A stretch of 64,000 bases of DNA from JBCCXL01 sp039191605 (GCA_039191605.1 JBCCXL010000005.1:1-64000); one strand, 5' to 3'; positions 9,584 through 18,865 are shown, counted from the first letter of the stretch. Notes: generated from the letters alone by a model not told the origin. Program-made: numbers and translations.

Positions 9584-11356
9584 ATGACCTCGCCACGTTC
9601 CTGGTTCCGCCTCCTTTCCCTCGGCCCCTCCTCGGCCCGTGGCGCCCTTGCGGTGCTCTTCTCTACCCTGCTGCTGCTCACCGCCTGCGGCGATTCTCCC
9701 TCTTCTGACGAGGGCTCGGCGGCGGGCGGAGAAGAGGCCAGCTACCCGGCCCCCGCCGGCAGCGAGGCGATCCCCATTCCGGTACCCAACCTGGAGGAGC
9801 TGGAGCCGATCCCGCGGGAGCGAGTCGGGGAACGACAGCGCTGGCAGGCGGAGGTCCTGGCGACGCCGGACCTGCCGGCGGAGCGCCGCGCCGAAGCCTT
9901 CGGTGAGCTCGGCCGCCTCTACCACGTCTACGGCCTGGTGGAGTCCGCGGAAGCCTGCTACCGCAACGCCCAGCAGGAGGCCCCCGACGACGCCCAATGG
10001 CCCTATCTGCTGGGCCAGCTCTACAGCGCTACCGGCAACCTCGACGGCGCCGTCGAGGCCTTCCGACGCACCCTCGAGCTGGAGGCCGGGGACCTTCCCG
10101 CCCAGGTACGCCTCGGCGGCGTGCTGCTGGAGGCGGAGCGCCCCGGCGAGGCGGCGAACGTCTTCCGCACCGCCCTCGAGACACCCGCCGCTGCTACCTC
10201 CGCCAACAATAACGGTTCAGCGGAGGGCGACTCGGCGGAGGGCGACTCGGCGCAGAACGGCGCCGCGGCCCAGGCTCTCCCCGCCGCCCGCTACGGCCTC
10301 GGCCGCGCTCTGGCTGCCCTGGGCCAGCACCAAGAAGCCGTCGAGGAGCTGCGGGCGGTACTCTCCGAGCGCCCCGAGGGCACCATCGTGTGGACCGAGC
10401 TGGCCCAATCCCTCGACGCCCTCGGCGACAGCGCCGCCGCCTCCGAGGCCCGCTCCCGAGCGGGAGACGGAGGCGTGGGGCTGGAAGATCCCCGCACCCA
10501 GCGCCTGCTGGAGCTCTCCACCGCCTATTCCGCCTACCAGCGCCAGGGGGGCGAAGCCTTTCAGCGGGGAGACTTCCCCACCGCCGCCCAGGCCTACGCC
10601 CTGGCGGTAGCCGTCGATCCTCTGGACGCCGCCGCGCGCCAGAACCTCGCCCTCACCCTGCGCCGCCTCGGCCAGAACGAAGAGGCGGCGGAGCAGCTGC
10701 GCATCGCCCTGCGCCTGGCGCCGGCCAAGGTCGACCTACGCTGGGAGCTGGCGCAGCTGGAGACTCAGCTGGGCCGCGCCGACGAGGGCCGCAAGATCCT
10801 CGAGGAGCTGCTGGAAGAGAATACCGACGATCTCGACACCCGACTGCGCCTGGCGATGGTCCTCGAGAGTCAGCGTCAGCTGGATTCCGCCCTGGCCGAG
10901 TATCAGCGCATCCTGGCGGCCGACGGCGAGCGCGTTCCCGCCCTCCTCGGCCAGGCCTCCACCCTGCTGCGCCTCGGTCGCTACGCCGAGGCCCGGGACC
11001 TGCTGGATTCCCGGGTGAGCGGCTCGGACCAGCCCAGCGGGGAGGTCGCCCACGCCCTCGCTCGACTGCTGGCGACGGTGCCCGACGATCAGGTGCGGGA
11101 CGGGCAGCGGGCGCTGAACATCGCCCAGAGCCTCTTCGACGCCCGCCAGACCCCGGAGCACGCGGAAACCCTGGCGATGGCCCTCGCCGCCGCCGGGGAG
11201 TTTCCCCGCGCCGCGGAGCTCGCCGGCCGCCTCGCCGAGGCCGCCCGCCAGGGCCAGCGCACCCAGCTTGCCACCTACTACCAGCGCCAGGCGGAGCGTT
11301 ACGCCAGCAACCAGCGGGTAGAAGCGCCCTGGGACGAAGAGCCCGCCGCACCCTGA
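9584..11356 (+). CDS. TPR lipoprotein
   Basis: The 590-residue protein starts at an ATG preceded by GGAGAG at about 5 bases. A signal sequence ends in the lipobox LLTAC with lipid-modified Cys35, followed by a Ser/Gly/Glu-rich linker. From about residue 95 to 560 there are roughly ten degenerate TPR units, interrupted near residue 210-225 by the tandem SAEGD insertion. It is divergent from the adjacent TMTC/TPR genes and probably forms a periplasmic or outer-membrane scaffold. No enzymatic domain was seen. Confidence 0.85.
   Translation: MTSPRSWFRLLSLGPSSARGALAVLFSTLLLLTACGDSPSSDEGSAAGGEEASYPAPAGSEAIPIPVPNLEELEPIPRERVGERQRWQAEVLATPDLPAERRAEAFGELGRLYHVYGLVESAEACYRNAQQEAPDDAQWPYLLGQLYSATGNLDGAVEAFRRTLELEAGDLPAQVRLGGVLLEAERPGEAANVFRTALETPAAATSANNNGSAEGDSAEGDSAQNGAAAQALPAARYGLGRALAALGQHQEAVEELRAVLSERPEGTIVWTELAQSLDALGDSAAASEARSRAGDGGVGLEDPRTQRLLELSTAYSAYQRQGGEAFQRGDFPTAAQAYALAVAVDPLDAAARQNLALTLRRLGQNEEAAEQLRIALRLAPAKVDLRWELAQLETQLGRADEGRKILEELLEENTDDLDTRLRLAMVLESQRQLDSALAEYQRILAADGERVPALLGQASTLLRLGRYAEARDLLDSRVSGSDQPSGEVAHALARLLATVPDDQVRDGQRALNIAQSLFDARQTPEHAETLAMALAAAGEFPRAAELAGRLAEAARQGQRTQLATYYQRQAERYASNQRVEAPWDEEPAAP
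10218..10252 (+). repeat. In-frame 15-bp tandem repeat in TPR lipoprotein
   Basis: A 15-base unit around GCGGAGGGCGACTCG is repeated two and a third times and encodes SAEGDSAEGDSAQ. It sits in a linker between TPR blocks, so length change would keep frame. Confidence 0.75.
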
Positions 11357-11543
11357 GCCGGCTCCTCCCTCAACGCCCAGAAGTAACTCTCAGAGCTAGC
11401 TCTCCAGACTAGCTCCCCAGGCCAGCTACCCAGCCACCTATCGGGGTTCGTTCCCAAGGCTAGGTTCAGGGATGGCGCCTAGAAGCCCCTAGAAACGGCC
11501 CTCCACTCATTACCTACGACTTCCTCAGGCGAGGCCCGAGCCG

Positions 11544-11936
11544 ATGAATGCAGAAACCCAACCCACCGTAGCCGTTCTCGGCGCCTCCCAACGCCGGGAG
11601 AAATTCGGCAACAAGAGCGTTCGCGCCCATCGCCACGCCGGCTGGAAGGTGATTCCCGTCAACCTCGACGCCCGGGTCCAGGAAGTCGAAGGGCTCGCCA
11701 GCGTGCAGCGCCTCGGCCAGGTCGACGAGGCGCTGCAGCGCATCACCCTCTACCTACCGCCGCCGGTGGTCGAGGAGCTGCTGGAGGAGATCGCCGCCGC
11801 CGGAGCCGAGGAGGTGTGGTTCAACCCCGGCACCCATACCCCGCCGCTGCTGGCCAAGGCCCGCGCCCTGGGAGTCAACGCGGTGGTGGGCTGCAGCATC
11901 GTCGATCTCGGGCTGTCGCCGAGCCAGTTCCCGTAG
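11544..11936 (+). CDS. CoA-binding domain protein (YccU-like)
   Basis: A complete 130-residue CoA_binding_2 protein. VAVLGASQRREKFGN is the Rossmann nucleotide-binding start; WKVIPVNLDA, LYLPPPVVEELLEEI and EVWFNPGTHTP follow in the normal family order, and the C-terminal AVVGCSIV strand is present. These small proteins bind CoA thioesters or CoA disulfide; their role is undefined. Its 3' end overlaps, on the opposite strand, the extended 3' end of the sortase gene by 187 bases. This coding sequence looks the more conserved of the two there. Confidence 0.88.
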   Translation: MNAETQPTVAVLGASQRREKFGNKSVRAHRHAGWKVIPVNLDARVQEVEGLASVQRLGQVDEALQRITLYLPPPVVEELLEEIAAAGAEEVWFNPGTHTPPLLAKARALGVNAVVGCSIVDLGLSPSQFP

Positions 11937-12712
11937 AGCGGCTCTCGGCGGATTGTCTGGGCTACGGCGGCCTGCGCCACAGCTGCCCGCACGACGGCGC
12001 CATCCGCTATCGCGATGTCCGCGACGGAGCCACCCGTTGCGGCGACGACGGAGCCAGGCGGCGCAGCGGGTGATGAGGACGTAGGGGCAGACCCCTTCAC
12101 GCTCACCGCCCGCACCACGTAGCGTCCCCGTCCCCCGGAAGTCAGGGCGTCGAAGGGCCAACAGGTCACCAGGGTGAGGCGATCCTCTACCGTCGGCGCC
12201 ATCAGCCAGGTCTCGGCGACGTCCGCCACCCGCAGCTCCTCCACTCGATAGTCGTGGCGACGACCGTCAGCGGCGAGGACCTCCAGCCGATCCCCCACTA
12301 CCAGGTGCTGGAGGAAGGCGAAGTGGGTGTCCCGATGCCCTCCCACCACGCCGTGGCCGCCCCGCCCCGGCGCCGCGGTGCCAGGCACCCAGCCGGGACC
12401 GAAGGCGAGGGTGCGCCCCGACGAGCCGTCGAGCACCAGCTGCTCGACCCCTAGCCGAGGCGCCTCGAGGCGAGCCACCGGTAAGGTATCTGCCCAAGGC
12501 CACGGCGGCAGCCTCTCGCCGCTCTCCACTCGAGCCCGCCAGGAGCTCTCCAGCAGCTCCTGGGCGAGCCATGCCTTGGCCTGGATCCAGCCTCCCTGCA
12601 CCAGGGCCACCAGCCCCGCCGCCACCAGCAGCCCGGCGAGCCAGGGCCGGCGGCGGCGAGAGGGCTGAGGGTAGGAGGGCTGAGGGCGGGAAGCCCTGGG
12701 CAGGGAGAGCAC
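11750..12712 (-). CDS. Class GN sortase of dedicated sortase system, with extended tail
   Basis: The GTG start at 12712 overlaps by one base the TAG of the upstream target gene, so translation is coupled. After an N-terminal membrane helix (about residues 24-45) the catalytic domain has GGHRDTHF with His126, LVTCWPF with Cys184 and GGRGRYVV with the Arg195/197 region, the hallmark of class GN sortases. The enzyme should cleave the LPQGST-like signal of the neighbouring VIT/VWA protein. Family members normally end just after the YVV strand (near residue 203). Here the frame continues about 115 residues of Ala/Ser/Thr-rich low-complexity sequence, running antisense into the CoA-binding gene. 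The extension begins at a small palindrome, suggesting loss of the original stop. A shorter functional product or a sequencing frameshift are possible. Confidence 0.85.
   Translation of the reverse strand: MLSLPRASRPQPSYPQPSRRRRPWLAGLLVAAGLVALVQGGWIQAKAWLAQELLESSWRARVESGERLPPWPWADTLPVARLEAPRLGVEQLVLDGSSGRTLAFGPGWVPGTAAPGRGGHGVVGGHRDTHFAFLQHLVVGDRLEVLAADGRRHDYRVEELRVADVAETWLMAPTVEDRLTLVTCWPFDALTSGGRGRYVVRAVSVKGSAPTSSSPAAPPGSVVAATGGSVADIAIADGAVVRAAVAQAAVAQTIRREPLYGNWLGDSPRSTMLQPTTALTPRARALASSGGVWVPGLNHTSSAPAAAISSSSSSTTGGGR
12083..12096. repeat. AGGGG-CAGA-CCCCT inverted repeat at sortase 3' end
   Basis: A 5-base stem with a CAGA loop falls at sortase codons 206-210, where class GN sortases would normally terminate. 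Related GGGGTCTG-CCCC palindromes are common dispersed elements in bacterial genomes. Only one copy was noticed in this window. Confidence 0.5.
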
Positions 12713-15390
12713 TACCGCCCTCCTCCCAACAGGCCGCCCAGCAGGGATTCCCGGGAGACCACCAGGGCCGCCAGCAGCAATCCCATTCCCAACAGCAGCC
12801 AGGCCCGGGAGCCGGTGCTGCCCTGGGGCAGGCTCCCCGACGCCTGGGCCAGCTGGGTGCCCGCCGCCGGAGCAGTAGGGGAAGCAGGATCGGAAGGAGC
12901 AACCGGCGCGCGGTGGACGGCGCCGCCGAAGACGTGCCCCCAGCTCCAGCCCGCCGGCAGCTCCACCGGCACCGGCCTAGACTCCAGCACCTGGTCCTGA
13001 GGGCGGGTAGGCGTCACGTCCACCGCGACTAAGGACGTGAACTTCGACACCAGATGATGTTCCAGAGCGAGCTCCAAGACGCCCTCCCGCAGCTGGGTCC
13101 GGACATCCTCCGATGGCGCTAGCGTGAGCTCGTCCATCCAGCCCTCGATCTTGTGTCGCGCCCACAGCCGGGAGATCCCCGGGGTCTCCCCCTCGGTAGG
13201 GTCCACGGACGGCGCCCCCGACGAGCCGCCTGCGATTGGTTCCTGCCAGCTTAGGGCCGCGGCCCAGGGCCGCTCCCCGGAGCGTCCCTCCACCCTCACC
13301 GTCGGCTCGGCGCCGGAGCTCGGCGCCATCCGCACCACCGCCACCAGAGGCTCGCCGCGATAGAGATCCGGCAGCCGCTGGGGCCACATCTCGGCGTTGG
13401 CGTCGGGCCAGCTGACCGCTAATCCCGCCAGCTGCGGGCTCTCGATCTTGGCGAAGAGCTCCCCCATCGCCCGCTGCACCTGGTGGAGGTCCCCGATGTG
13501 GGTGAAGGTACCGCGACCGAAGTTCGCCGCCCGGCGCATGAAGTGGGAGTTGGGGGCCGAGCCGATGCCCACGGTGAAGAGGCGACTGGCGCCCAGGCGC
13601 CCCTCGATGGCGGCAAAGAGGGCGTCCTCGTTGCCCACCGCGCCATCGGTGACGAAGATCACCTGCCGCAGCCGGGAGGGATCGTTCTGATTCGCCAGCG
13701 CCGCCTGCAGCGCTCCCATCATCTCGGTGCCGCCGTTGGCGTCCAGGCCCCGCACCCAGGCGCGGGCGCGATCGAGGTTCTTCGTCGTCGCTAGCTGACT
13801 CTCGCTGAAGAGCTGGGAGGTGGAGGACGCGAAGCGCAGGATGTTGAAGGTATCCCCCTCCCGCAGAGTGTTGAGGGCCTCCAGCAGCGCCCGCTGGGCC
13901 TGCAGAATCGACGCGCCGTGCATCGAGCCGGAGGTATCCACCACCAGCACCAGCTCTCGGGGCAGGCGTTCCTGCTGGGCGAAGAGCTCCTGAGGCGGCA
14001 GCACCATCAGCAGCCCGTAGGTATCGGCGCCGAGGGTCTCGGTGAGCAGCGCCGCCCGCGGTTCCGAACCTCGGCGGGGCGCCCATACCAGCTCGAAGTC
14101 GCGATGGGCGATGGCGTCCGGCATCGCCAATCGAACGTGGTGTCGAGCTTGGTCCTGCTCCCCTTTCTCTTCCACCTCAATGGGAAAGAAGGGGCTTTCC
14201 AGGCGCGCCAACTCGAAGCCCGGCTCCAGCCGCACCTCGATTTGCAGCCCGTTGCGGCCCTCCTGCCCCGGCGGCAGCACCGGCGGCGTGATCCGCGAGG
14301 CGTCGGATACCTGATCCGTATTCCGCGCCCAGCCGTGGCCTGAAACGGCTCCGAGATCTTCTACGAGGGGCTCCTGGGGTCCTTCCGGACTCACCTCTTC
14401 ACCGGGGCTCCTGGAAACCCGAGTCGATCCCGGGATGTAGCGGGGCGCCACCACCGTCGGCACCCGCAGCCGGTAGGAGCCGGAATCCCAGCGCGCCAGG
14501 TGCTGATATTCCAGCGTCACCACCACCTCGTCTCCGGGGCCGATATTCGCCACCGAGTTGGTGAAGACGTTGGGGCGCTCCTGCTCCACTAGGGAGGCCA
14601 CCCGCCCTTCGGTCCTCGCCTGCTCATAAGTGCGCCTCGCCGCCGCCCGCTCCTTCACCTGGCCCTCGATGACCCGCTCCCCCACCTCCAGGCGCAGCGT
14701 ATCCACCGCCGCGTCCTCCGGCAGCGGGAAGACGTACACCCCCTCTACCCACACCGGCGCCGGATTGCGGAACACCTGACGCACGCTGCCCCGCACCACC
14801 ACCCCGGTGACGTCTAGCTCAATCTCCGTCTGCACCGCCGGGAAGCGGTAGTAGCGCCCGGAGGTCGCCGAACGCACCATCAGCGCCCCGGGGGCGTCGT
14901 AGAGGCCCATCTCGGGACCTAGCTCCGCCCTCACCGCCTGCAGCTCCGCCATGGCGACGAGCTGCTCGGGGCTGGGCTCCGGCGGATCGTTCTCGGAACA
15001 TTCAGCCTCGTGAGCCTCCGCCTCGCCCTTCGTTGCTGTACCAGGATTCGTTGCGGTGCCTGGCACCTCGAGAGCCGAAACCTCGAGAGTCGTGATCTCC
15101 GGAGTCGTGATCTCCGCAGTCGTGATCTCCGCAGTCACGGCCTCAGCGATCTGCACCTCTCCATTTTGGGCGTGGGCCGGAGCCCCCAATAAGAGAGCGA
15201 TGGCGAACATCGCCACCACCAGCCACGCCAGGAGAATCGGGCCGAGGCCGATCTCCTGGATCGAGCCGCGATCCAGATCGACGATCTCCGGTGGAGGCAA
15301 GGGCGAGGCGTGCCCGCAGGAGGATGCATCGAAGGCGACGTCGTAGGCGACATCGCGGGGGGCATCGGCGTGGGGTCGAAGCGGCAACAT
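12712..15390 (-). CDS. VIT/VWA-domain sortase target protein (marine sortase target type)
   Basis: The ATG at 15390 has GGGAGAG at about 7 bases and yields 892 residues; longer frames to 15564 encode non-conserved sequence overlapping the divergent regulator's leader. An N-terminal hydrophobic export segment ends at APAHAQ. It is followed by an acidic linker with tandem EITT repeats, a VIT domain (about residues 170-310, with FRNPAPVWVEGVYVFPLPE) and a VWA domain whose MIDAS DTSGS begins at Asp485. The C-terminus is a sorting signal: LPQGST at residue 854, a hydrophobic helix and a short tail. This is the substrate type of the proteobacterial dedicated sortase system. It is probably anchored at the cell surface or released by the adjacent class GN sortase and may act in adhesion or protein binding. 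Confidence 0.9.
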   Translation of the reverse strand: MLPLRPHADAPRDVAYDVAFDASSCGHASPLPPPEIVDLDRGSIQEIGLGPILLAWLVVAMFAIALLLGAPAHAQNGEVQIAEAVTAEITTAEITTPEITTLEVSALEVPGTATNPGTATKGEAEAHEAECSENDPPEPSPEQLVAMAELQAVRAELGPEMGLYDAPGALMVRSATSGRYYRFPAVQTEIELDVTGVVVRGSVRQVFRNPAPVWVEGVYVFPLPEDAAVDTLRLEVGERVIEGQVKERAAARRTYEQARTEGRVASLVEQERPNVFTNSVANIGPGDEVVVTLEYQHLARWDSGSYRLRVPTVVAPRYIPGSTRVSRSPGEEVSPEGPQEPLVEDLGAVSGHGWARNTDQVSDASRITPPVLPPGQEGRNGLQIEVRLEPGFELARLESPFFPIEVEEKGEQDQARHHVRLAMPDAIAHRDFELVWAPRRGSEPRAALLTETLGADTYGLLMVLPPQELFAQQERLPRELVLVVDTSGSMHGASILQAQRALLEALNTLREGDTFNILRFASSTSQLFSESQLATTKNLDRARAWVRGLDANGGTEMMGALQAALANQNDPSRLRQVIFVTDGAVGNEDALFAAIEGRLGASRLFTVGIGSAPNSHFMRRAANFGRGTFTHIGDLHQVQRAMGELFAKIESPQLAGLAVSWPDANAEMWPQRLPDLYRGEPLVAVVRMAPSSGAEPTVRVEGRSGERPWAAALSWQEPIAGGSSGAPSVDPTEGETPGISRLWARHKIEGWMDELTLAPSEDVRTQLREGVLELALEHHLVSKFTSLVAVDVTPTRPQDQVLESRPVPVELPAGWSWGHVFGGAVHRAPVAPSDPASPTAPAAGTQLAQASGSLPQGSTGSRAWLLLGMGLLLAALVVSRESLLGGLLGGGR
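15056..15140 (-). repeat. In-frame short repeats and a GTGCCTGGCAC palindrome in target gene
   Basis: A 15-base unit encoding TAEIT/TPEIT repeats is iterated about four times, followed by a perfect GTGCCTGGCAC at 15056-15066, which is translated in frame as VPGT. The segment is the disordered linker just after the export signal. Confidence 0.8.
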
Positions 15391-15646
15391 GATCGGCTCT
15401 CCCGGCGCCCTAGGCGCTCTTGGCGGCGGGGCATCATCGCTCCGACGCACCGTGGTCATTGCAGCGCGGCGCCGTGCGCCCGGCGGGCAGCGACCGGGGC
15501 GATGCGGAGGAAGAATGTGGCAATCCGGTGCGGCTGCGGCCACCGCAGGAGAGCCGCCATACAATGAGCCTCGTCACCCAACAGGTCTCCCCAACCCAGT
15601 CGAGCCAGCCCAGCCGTCAGGAGCCTCCAGTTCTCAGGAGCCCGTC

Positions 15647-16387
15647 ATGAGCCAAGCCATCACCAGCGCCCACATCGCCATCGTCGACGACGAGGACGAC
15701 ATCCGAGAGACCGTCGGCTACTCCCTGCGCCGCGAGGGTTTCCGGGTCGAGGCCTTCCCCGACGGCCAGGAGGCCTGGGATAGCTTCCAGCAGGGGCTGC
15801 CGGATCTGCTGGTGCTCGACATCCTGATGCCGCGTATGGACGGCCTCGAGCTCTGCCGCCGGGTGCGGGCCCTGTCAGAGGAGGTGCCGATCCTCTTCCT
15901 GACCTCCAAGGACGACGAATTCGACCGCGTCCTCGGCCTCGAGCTCGGCGCCGACGACTACCTCTGCAAGCCCTTCTCGATGCGCGAGCTGCTGGCCCGC
16001 GCCCGAGTGCTGCTGCGGCGCCTGGCGCTGATCCGCCGCTCCCCCCAGCCGAACGAAGAAGAGCTGCTGGCCATCGGCGCCCTGACCCTCGACCTCCAGC
16101 GCTACGCGGTGACCTGGAAGCAGCAGGCGGTGCAGCTCACGGTGACCGAGTTCCTTCTCCTCCAGGCCCTGACTCGCCGCCCCGGCCACGTCAAGAGCCG
16201 CCGCCAGCTGATGGAGGAGGCCTACCCCCACGACGCCTACGTCAGCGAGCGCACCATCGACAGCCACATCAAGCGCCTGCGCAAGAAATTCGTCCGCCAC
16301 GATTCCGACTTCGACGGCATCGAGACGGTGTACGGCGTCGGTTACCGCTACCGGGACGCCGACCTGCCGATGGACGAGGCGCCCTGA
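15647..16387 (+). CDS. Sortase-system response regulator (OmpR family)
   Basis: The ATG at 15647 has AGGAG 6 bases upstream and gives 246 residues. The receiver domain shows the acidic pocket IVDDEDD, the phosphoacceptor in LLVLDILMPRMDG, TSKDD and the KPFS lysine. The C-terminal winged helix (ISxRTIDSHIKRLRKK type) is OmpR/PhoB-like. It is divergent from the sortase target gene and followed 14 bases later by its kinase. This is the arrangement of the response regulator in the dedicated sortase system. It probably controls the divergent sortase/target pair. Confidence 0.92.
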   Translation: MSQAITSAHIAIVDDEDDIRETVGYSLRREGFRVEAFPDGQEAWDSFQQGLPDLLVLDILMPRMDGLELCRRVRALSEEVPILFLTSKDDEFDRVLGLELGADDYLCKPFSMRELLARARVLLRRLALIRRSPQPNEEELLAIGALTLDLQRYAVTWKQQAVQLTVTEFLLLQALTRRPGHVKSRRQLMEEAYPHDAYVSERTIDSHIKRLRKKFVRHDSDFDGIETVYGVGYRYRDADLPMDEAP

Positions 16388-16401
16388 GGCGTCGCCCCTC
16401 C

Positions 16402-18087
16402 GTGAATATTCCCCTGCCTCAGCGCTGGCGGCGCCGGCTGCGGTCCCTGTCGAAGATCTGGATCCGCCTGCTGGCCTTCAACGGACTGCTGGTCTTCCTC
16501 CCGGCCACCGGCCTGGTGGTGTTGAGCAACTACGAGGAGGATCTCCTGGCCAGCCAGGAGATCGCCATGTCCCAGGAGGGGCGGCTGCTGGTGGCGAGCC
16601 TCGAGGCGAGACTGCGGGAAGGCGATTGGGCCACCTCCCCCGGCCTGGGAGAGAGCGCCCGGCGCATTCTCCTCAGCCTCCAGCAGCGCAGCCCCTCTCG
16701 GCTCCAGGTGGTGGACGCCGACGGCCAGATCCTCGCCGACTCCGCGGCCCTCGGCCCGCGGCAGGAGCCCGGCGGCCTCGGCGTCAGCAAGCTGGAATCG
16801 GATTACCTGCGGCCGGAGGGCCGAGAGAGCTGGGTATACCGACTGGGCTCCTCCCTCTACCGCTTCGCCACCGGCGGCTGGCGGGGGCAGGACGGGCGCG
16901 ACGAGCGCCAGGAAAGTCCCCTGGCGCAGCGCCGCGAGGTGCGCAGCGTGCTCGAGGGGAGCACCTACAGCGCCGGCATCCGCCCCACCCCCGGCCAGCG
17001 CTCCCTCACCCTCTCCAGCGCCCTGCCGATCTACCGCGCCGACGGCTCGGTGGCGGGAGCGGTGGTGGTCTCCCGCTCCACCTTCTCCATCCTCCAGGAC
17101 CTCTACCAGCTGCGCCTCGCCTTCTTCCAGGTGGTGCTGGTTTCGGTGCTGGCGGCGGTGGTCCTCAGCCTGCTGGTGGCCACCACCATCGCCCGTCCCC
17201 TGGACCGTCTACGGCGCCAGGCGGAGCAGGTGGTCGATCGCCGCGGGCGATTGCGGGGGCGCTTCGGCGGCTCCGACAAGCTCGACGAGATCGGCGATCT
17301 CTCCCGCTCCCTGCAGCAGCTGACGGATCGCCTAGAAGGGCACGTGCGCTTCATCGAATCCTTCGCCGAAGAGCTCTCCCACGAGCTCAAGAACCCCCTC
17401 GCCTCCGTGCGCACCGCCGCCGAAACCGCCGCCACCCTCCACGGCGACGATCCCGAGGACGCCCAGCAGCGACAGATCTTCCTGGAACGAATCCAGCGTC
17501 AGGTGGCTCGCATGGAGCACCTCCTCACCGGCGCCCGAGAGCTCACCCGACTCGACGCCCAGCTGGAACACGAGGAGCGAGGTCCGCTGGATCTGCGCCC
17601 CCTGCTTCGAGACCTGGTGGAGGGCTATCGCATGCGCCTCGGTGACGCCGACGCCACCGCCGGCGGCCGGCGACGCCTGCGCTGGGAGACCACCGGCGAG
17701 CCCCTGTGGGTCCACGCCGCCCCGGAGCGCATCGCCCAAGTGCTCGAAAACCTTCTCGACAACGCCCTCACCTGCTCCCCCGACGAGCGCCCGGTACGAC
17801 TCCAGGCGGAGCGGGTCGGCGCCTCCGTACGGCTCACGGTGCGAGACCACGGCCCCGGAATCCCCGAAGGCCACCTCTCCCGCATCTTCCAGCGCTTCTT
17901 CTCCTACCGCCCCGACGCCCCCCAGGCCGGCAACCACCGCACCAGCGGCCACGCCGGTCTCGGCCTCGCCGTCGTCAAAGCCATCGTCGAAGGCTACGGC
18001 GGCACCGTCACCGCCACCAACGCCCGCGACGGCGGCGCCCTCTTCCAAGTCCTCCTCCCCGCCCTCGAGCCCCCTACGGCAACCTAA
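16402..18087 (+). CDS. Sortase-system sensor histidine kinase
   Basis: The start is GTG at 16402, 14 bases after the regulator stop. The 561-residue protein has a first membrane helix (LLAFNGLLVFLPATGLVVL), a periplasmic sensor region to about residue 230, a second helix (VVLVSVLAAVVLSLLVATT) and a HAMP linker. The HisKA box is FAEELSHELKNPLAS with phosphorylated His327. The ATPase domain has NLLDNAL, VRDHGPGIPEG and GHAGLGLAVVKA. Gene order and length match the dedicated-sortase histidine kinase. The signal sensed is not known. Confidence 0.92.
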   Translation: MNIPLPQRWRRRLRSLSKIWIRLLAFNGLLVFLPATGLVVLSNYEEDLLASQEIAMSQEGRLLVASLEARLREGDWATSPGLGESARRILLSLQQRSPSRLQVVDADGQILADSAALGPRQEPGGLGVSKLESDYLRPEGRESWVYRLGSSLYRFATGGWRGQDGRDERQESPLAQRREVRSVLEGSTYSAGIRPTPGQRSLTLSSALPIYRADGSVAGAVVVSRSTFSILQDLYQLRLAFFQVVLVSVLAAVVLSLLVATTIARPLDRLRRQAEQVVDRRGRLRGRFGGSDKLDEIGDLSRSLQQLTDRLEGHVRFIESFAEELSHELKNPLASVRTAAETAATLHGDDPEDAQQRQIFLERIQRQVARMEHLLTGARELTRLDAQLEHEERGPLDLRPLLRDLVEGYRMRLGDADATAGGRRRLRWETTGEPLWVHAAPERIAQVLENLLDNALTCSPDERPVRLQAERVGASVRLTVRDHGPGIPEGHLSRIFQRFFSYRPDAPQAGNHRTSGHAGLGLAVVKAIVEGYGGTVTATNARDGGALFQVLLPALEPPTAT

Positions 18088-18865
18088 AGCGCTACCTCCT
18101 CCCGGTTGGTCAAGTCCAACAAGCCCTTTCCACCACTCCAGCCTTACCTCACCGGAAGGATTCCCAATTTGGTGCTAATTGGGAAGGTGCCGATTGGGAA
18201 GGTGCCTGGCACCGCGTACGTCTGCTAACCGAGAAAGTGCCTGGCATCTCAACACCCGGCACCGCAACACCCGACGACGGAAAAGTGCCCGACGGAAAAG
18301 TGCCTGGCACCAGCAGCCGCAGCACCGTCAGCCACAGCCACCCAAAGCGCACCGATGCCCTTGTCCCCGAAGCGCAGGAGCATCTGGAGCCGAAGGCGAC
18401 CATGCGACCAGCGCAGGGGACTGGGCAAGGGAAGCGCTGGCGCAGTCCCGAATCCAAACGCCCCAGATAAGTGCCCAGAAAGGTGCCTGGCACCGAGCAC
18501 TGAAAAAGCACATGAGGAAAGTGCCTGGCACCGCCTAAACTCTGGACTCCACCGCTCCCCAATGCGAAGGTACTGTCTGCTAAACCAGGGCCTGGCACGC
18601 AAGCTTAATTAAGAAAGTGCCAGGCACCACGTCTCGCCATCCCAGGTACCTGGCACCTCTTCTGTGGAGGCCAATCCCTCGGAGCCCTTTCTGGATTTGC
18701 CAAGATTGCCCGGCACCCGAGGTCCCTTCCCCTTCGAAGGCAACTCCACCTACCCTCTCAACGTATCTAGGGCAACCAATCCCCGCGACACCATCGCAAC
18801 CCGAGCCGATCTCCGGCCCCGGACCACCGATCCAGCGCTTCGCACAGTCCTCGAGGTTTCCATCC
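18088..18865. repeat. Intergenic palindrome array, second cluster
   Basis: This 778-base gap holds no credible gene. It contains perfect GTGCCTGGCAC copies at 18202, 18300, 18483 and 18521, the variants GTGCCTGGCAT at 18237, GTGCCAGGCAC at 18617 and GGTACCTGGCACC at 18645, and half-sites such as GTGCC at 18285 and CCTGGCAC near 18591. Many are preceded by GGAAAA or AGAAA. Spacing is irregular. Long open frames across it encode only repetitive translated palindromes (PGT, ARH, CQA). Confidence 0.85.
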
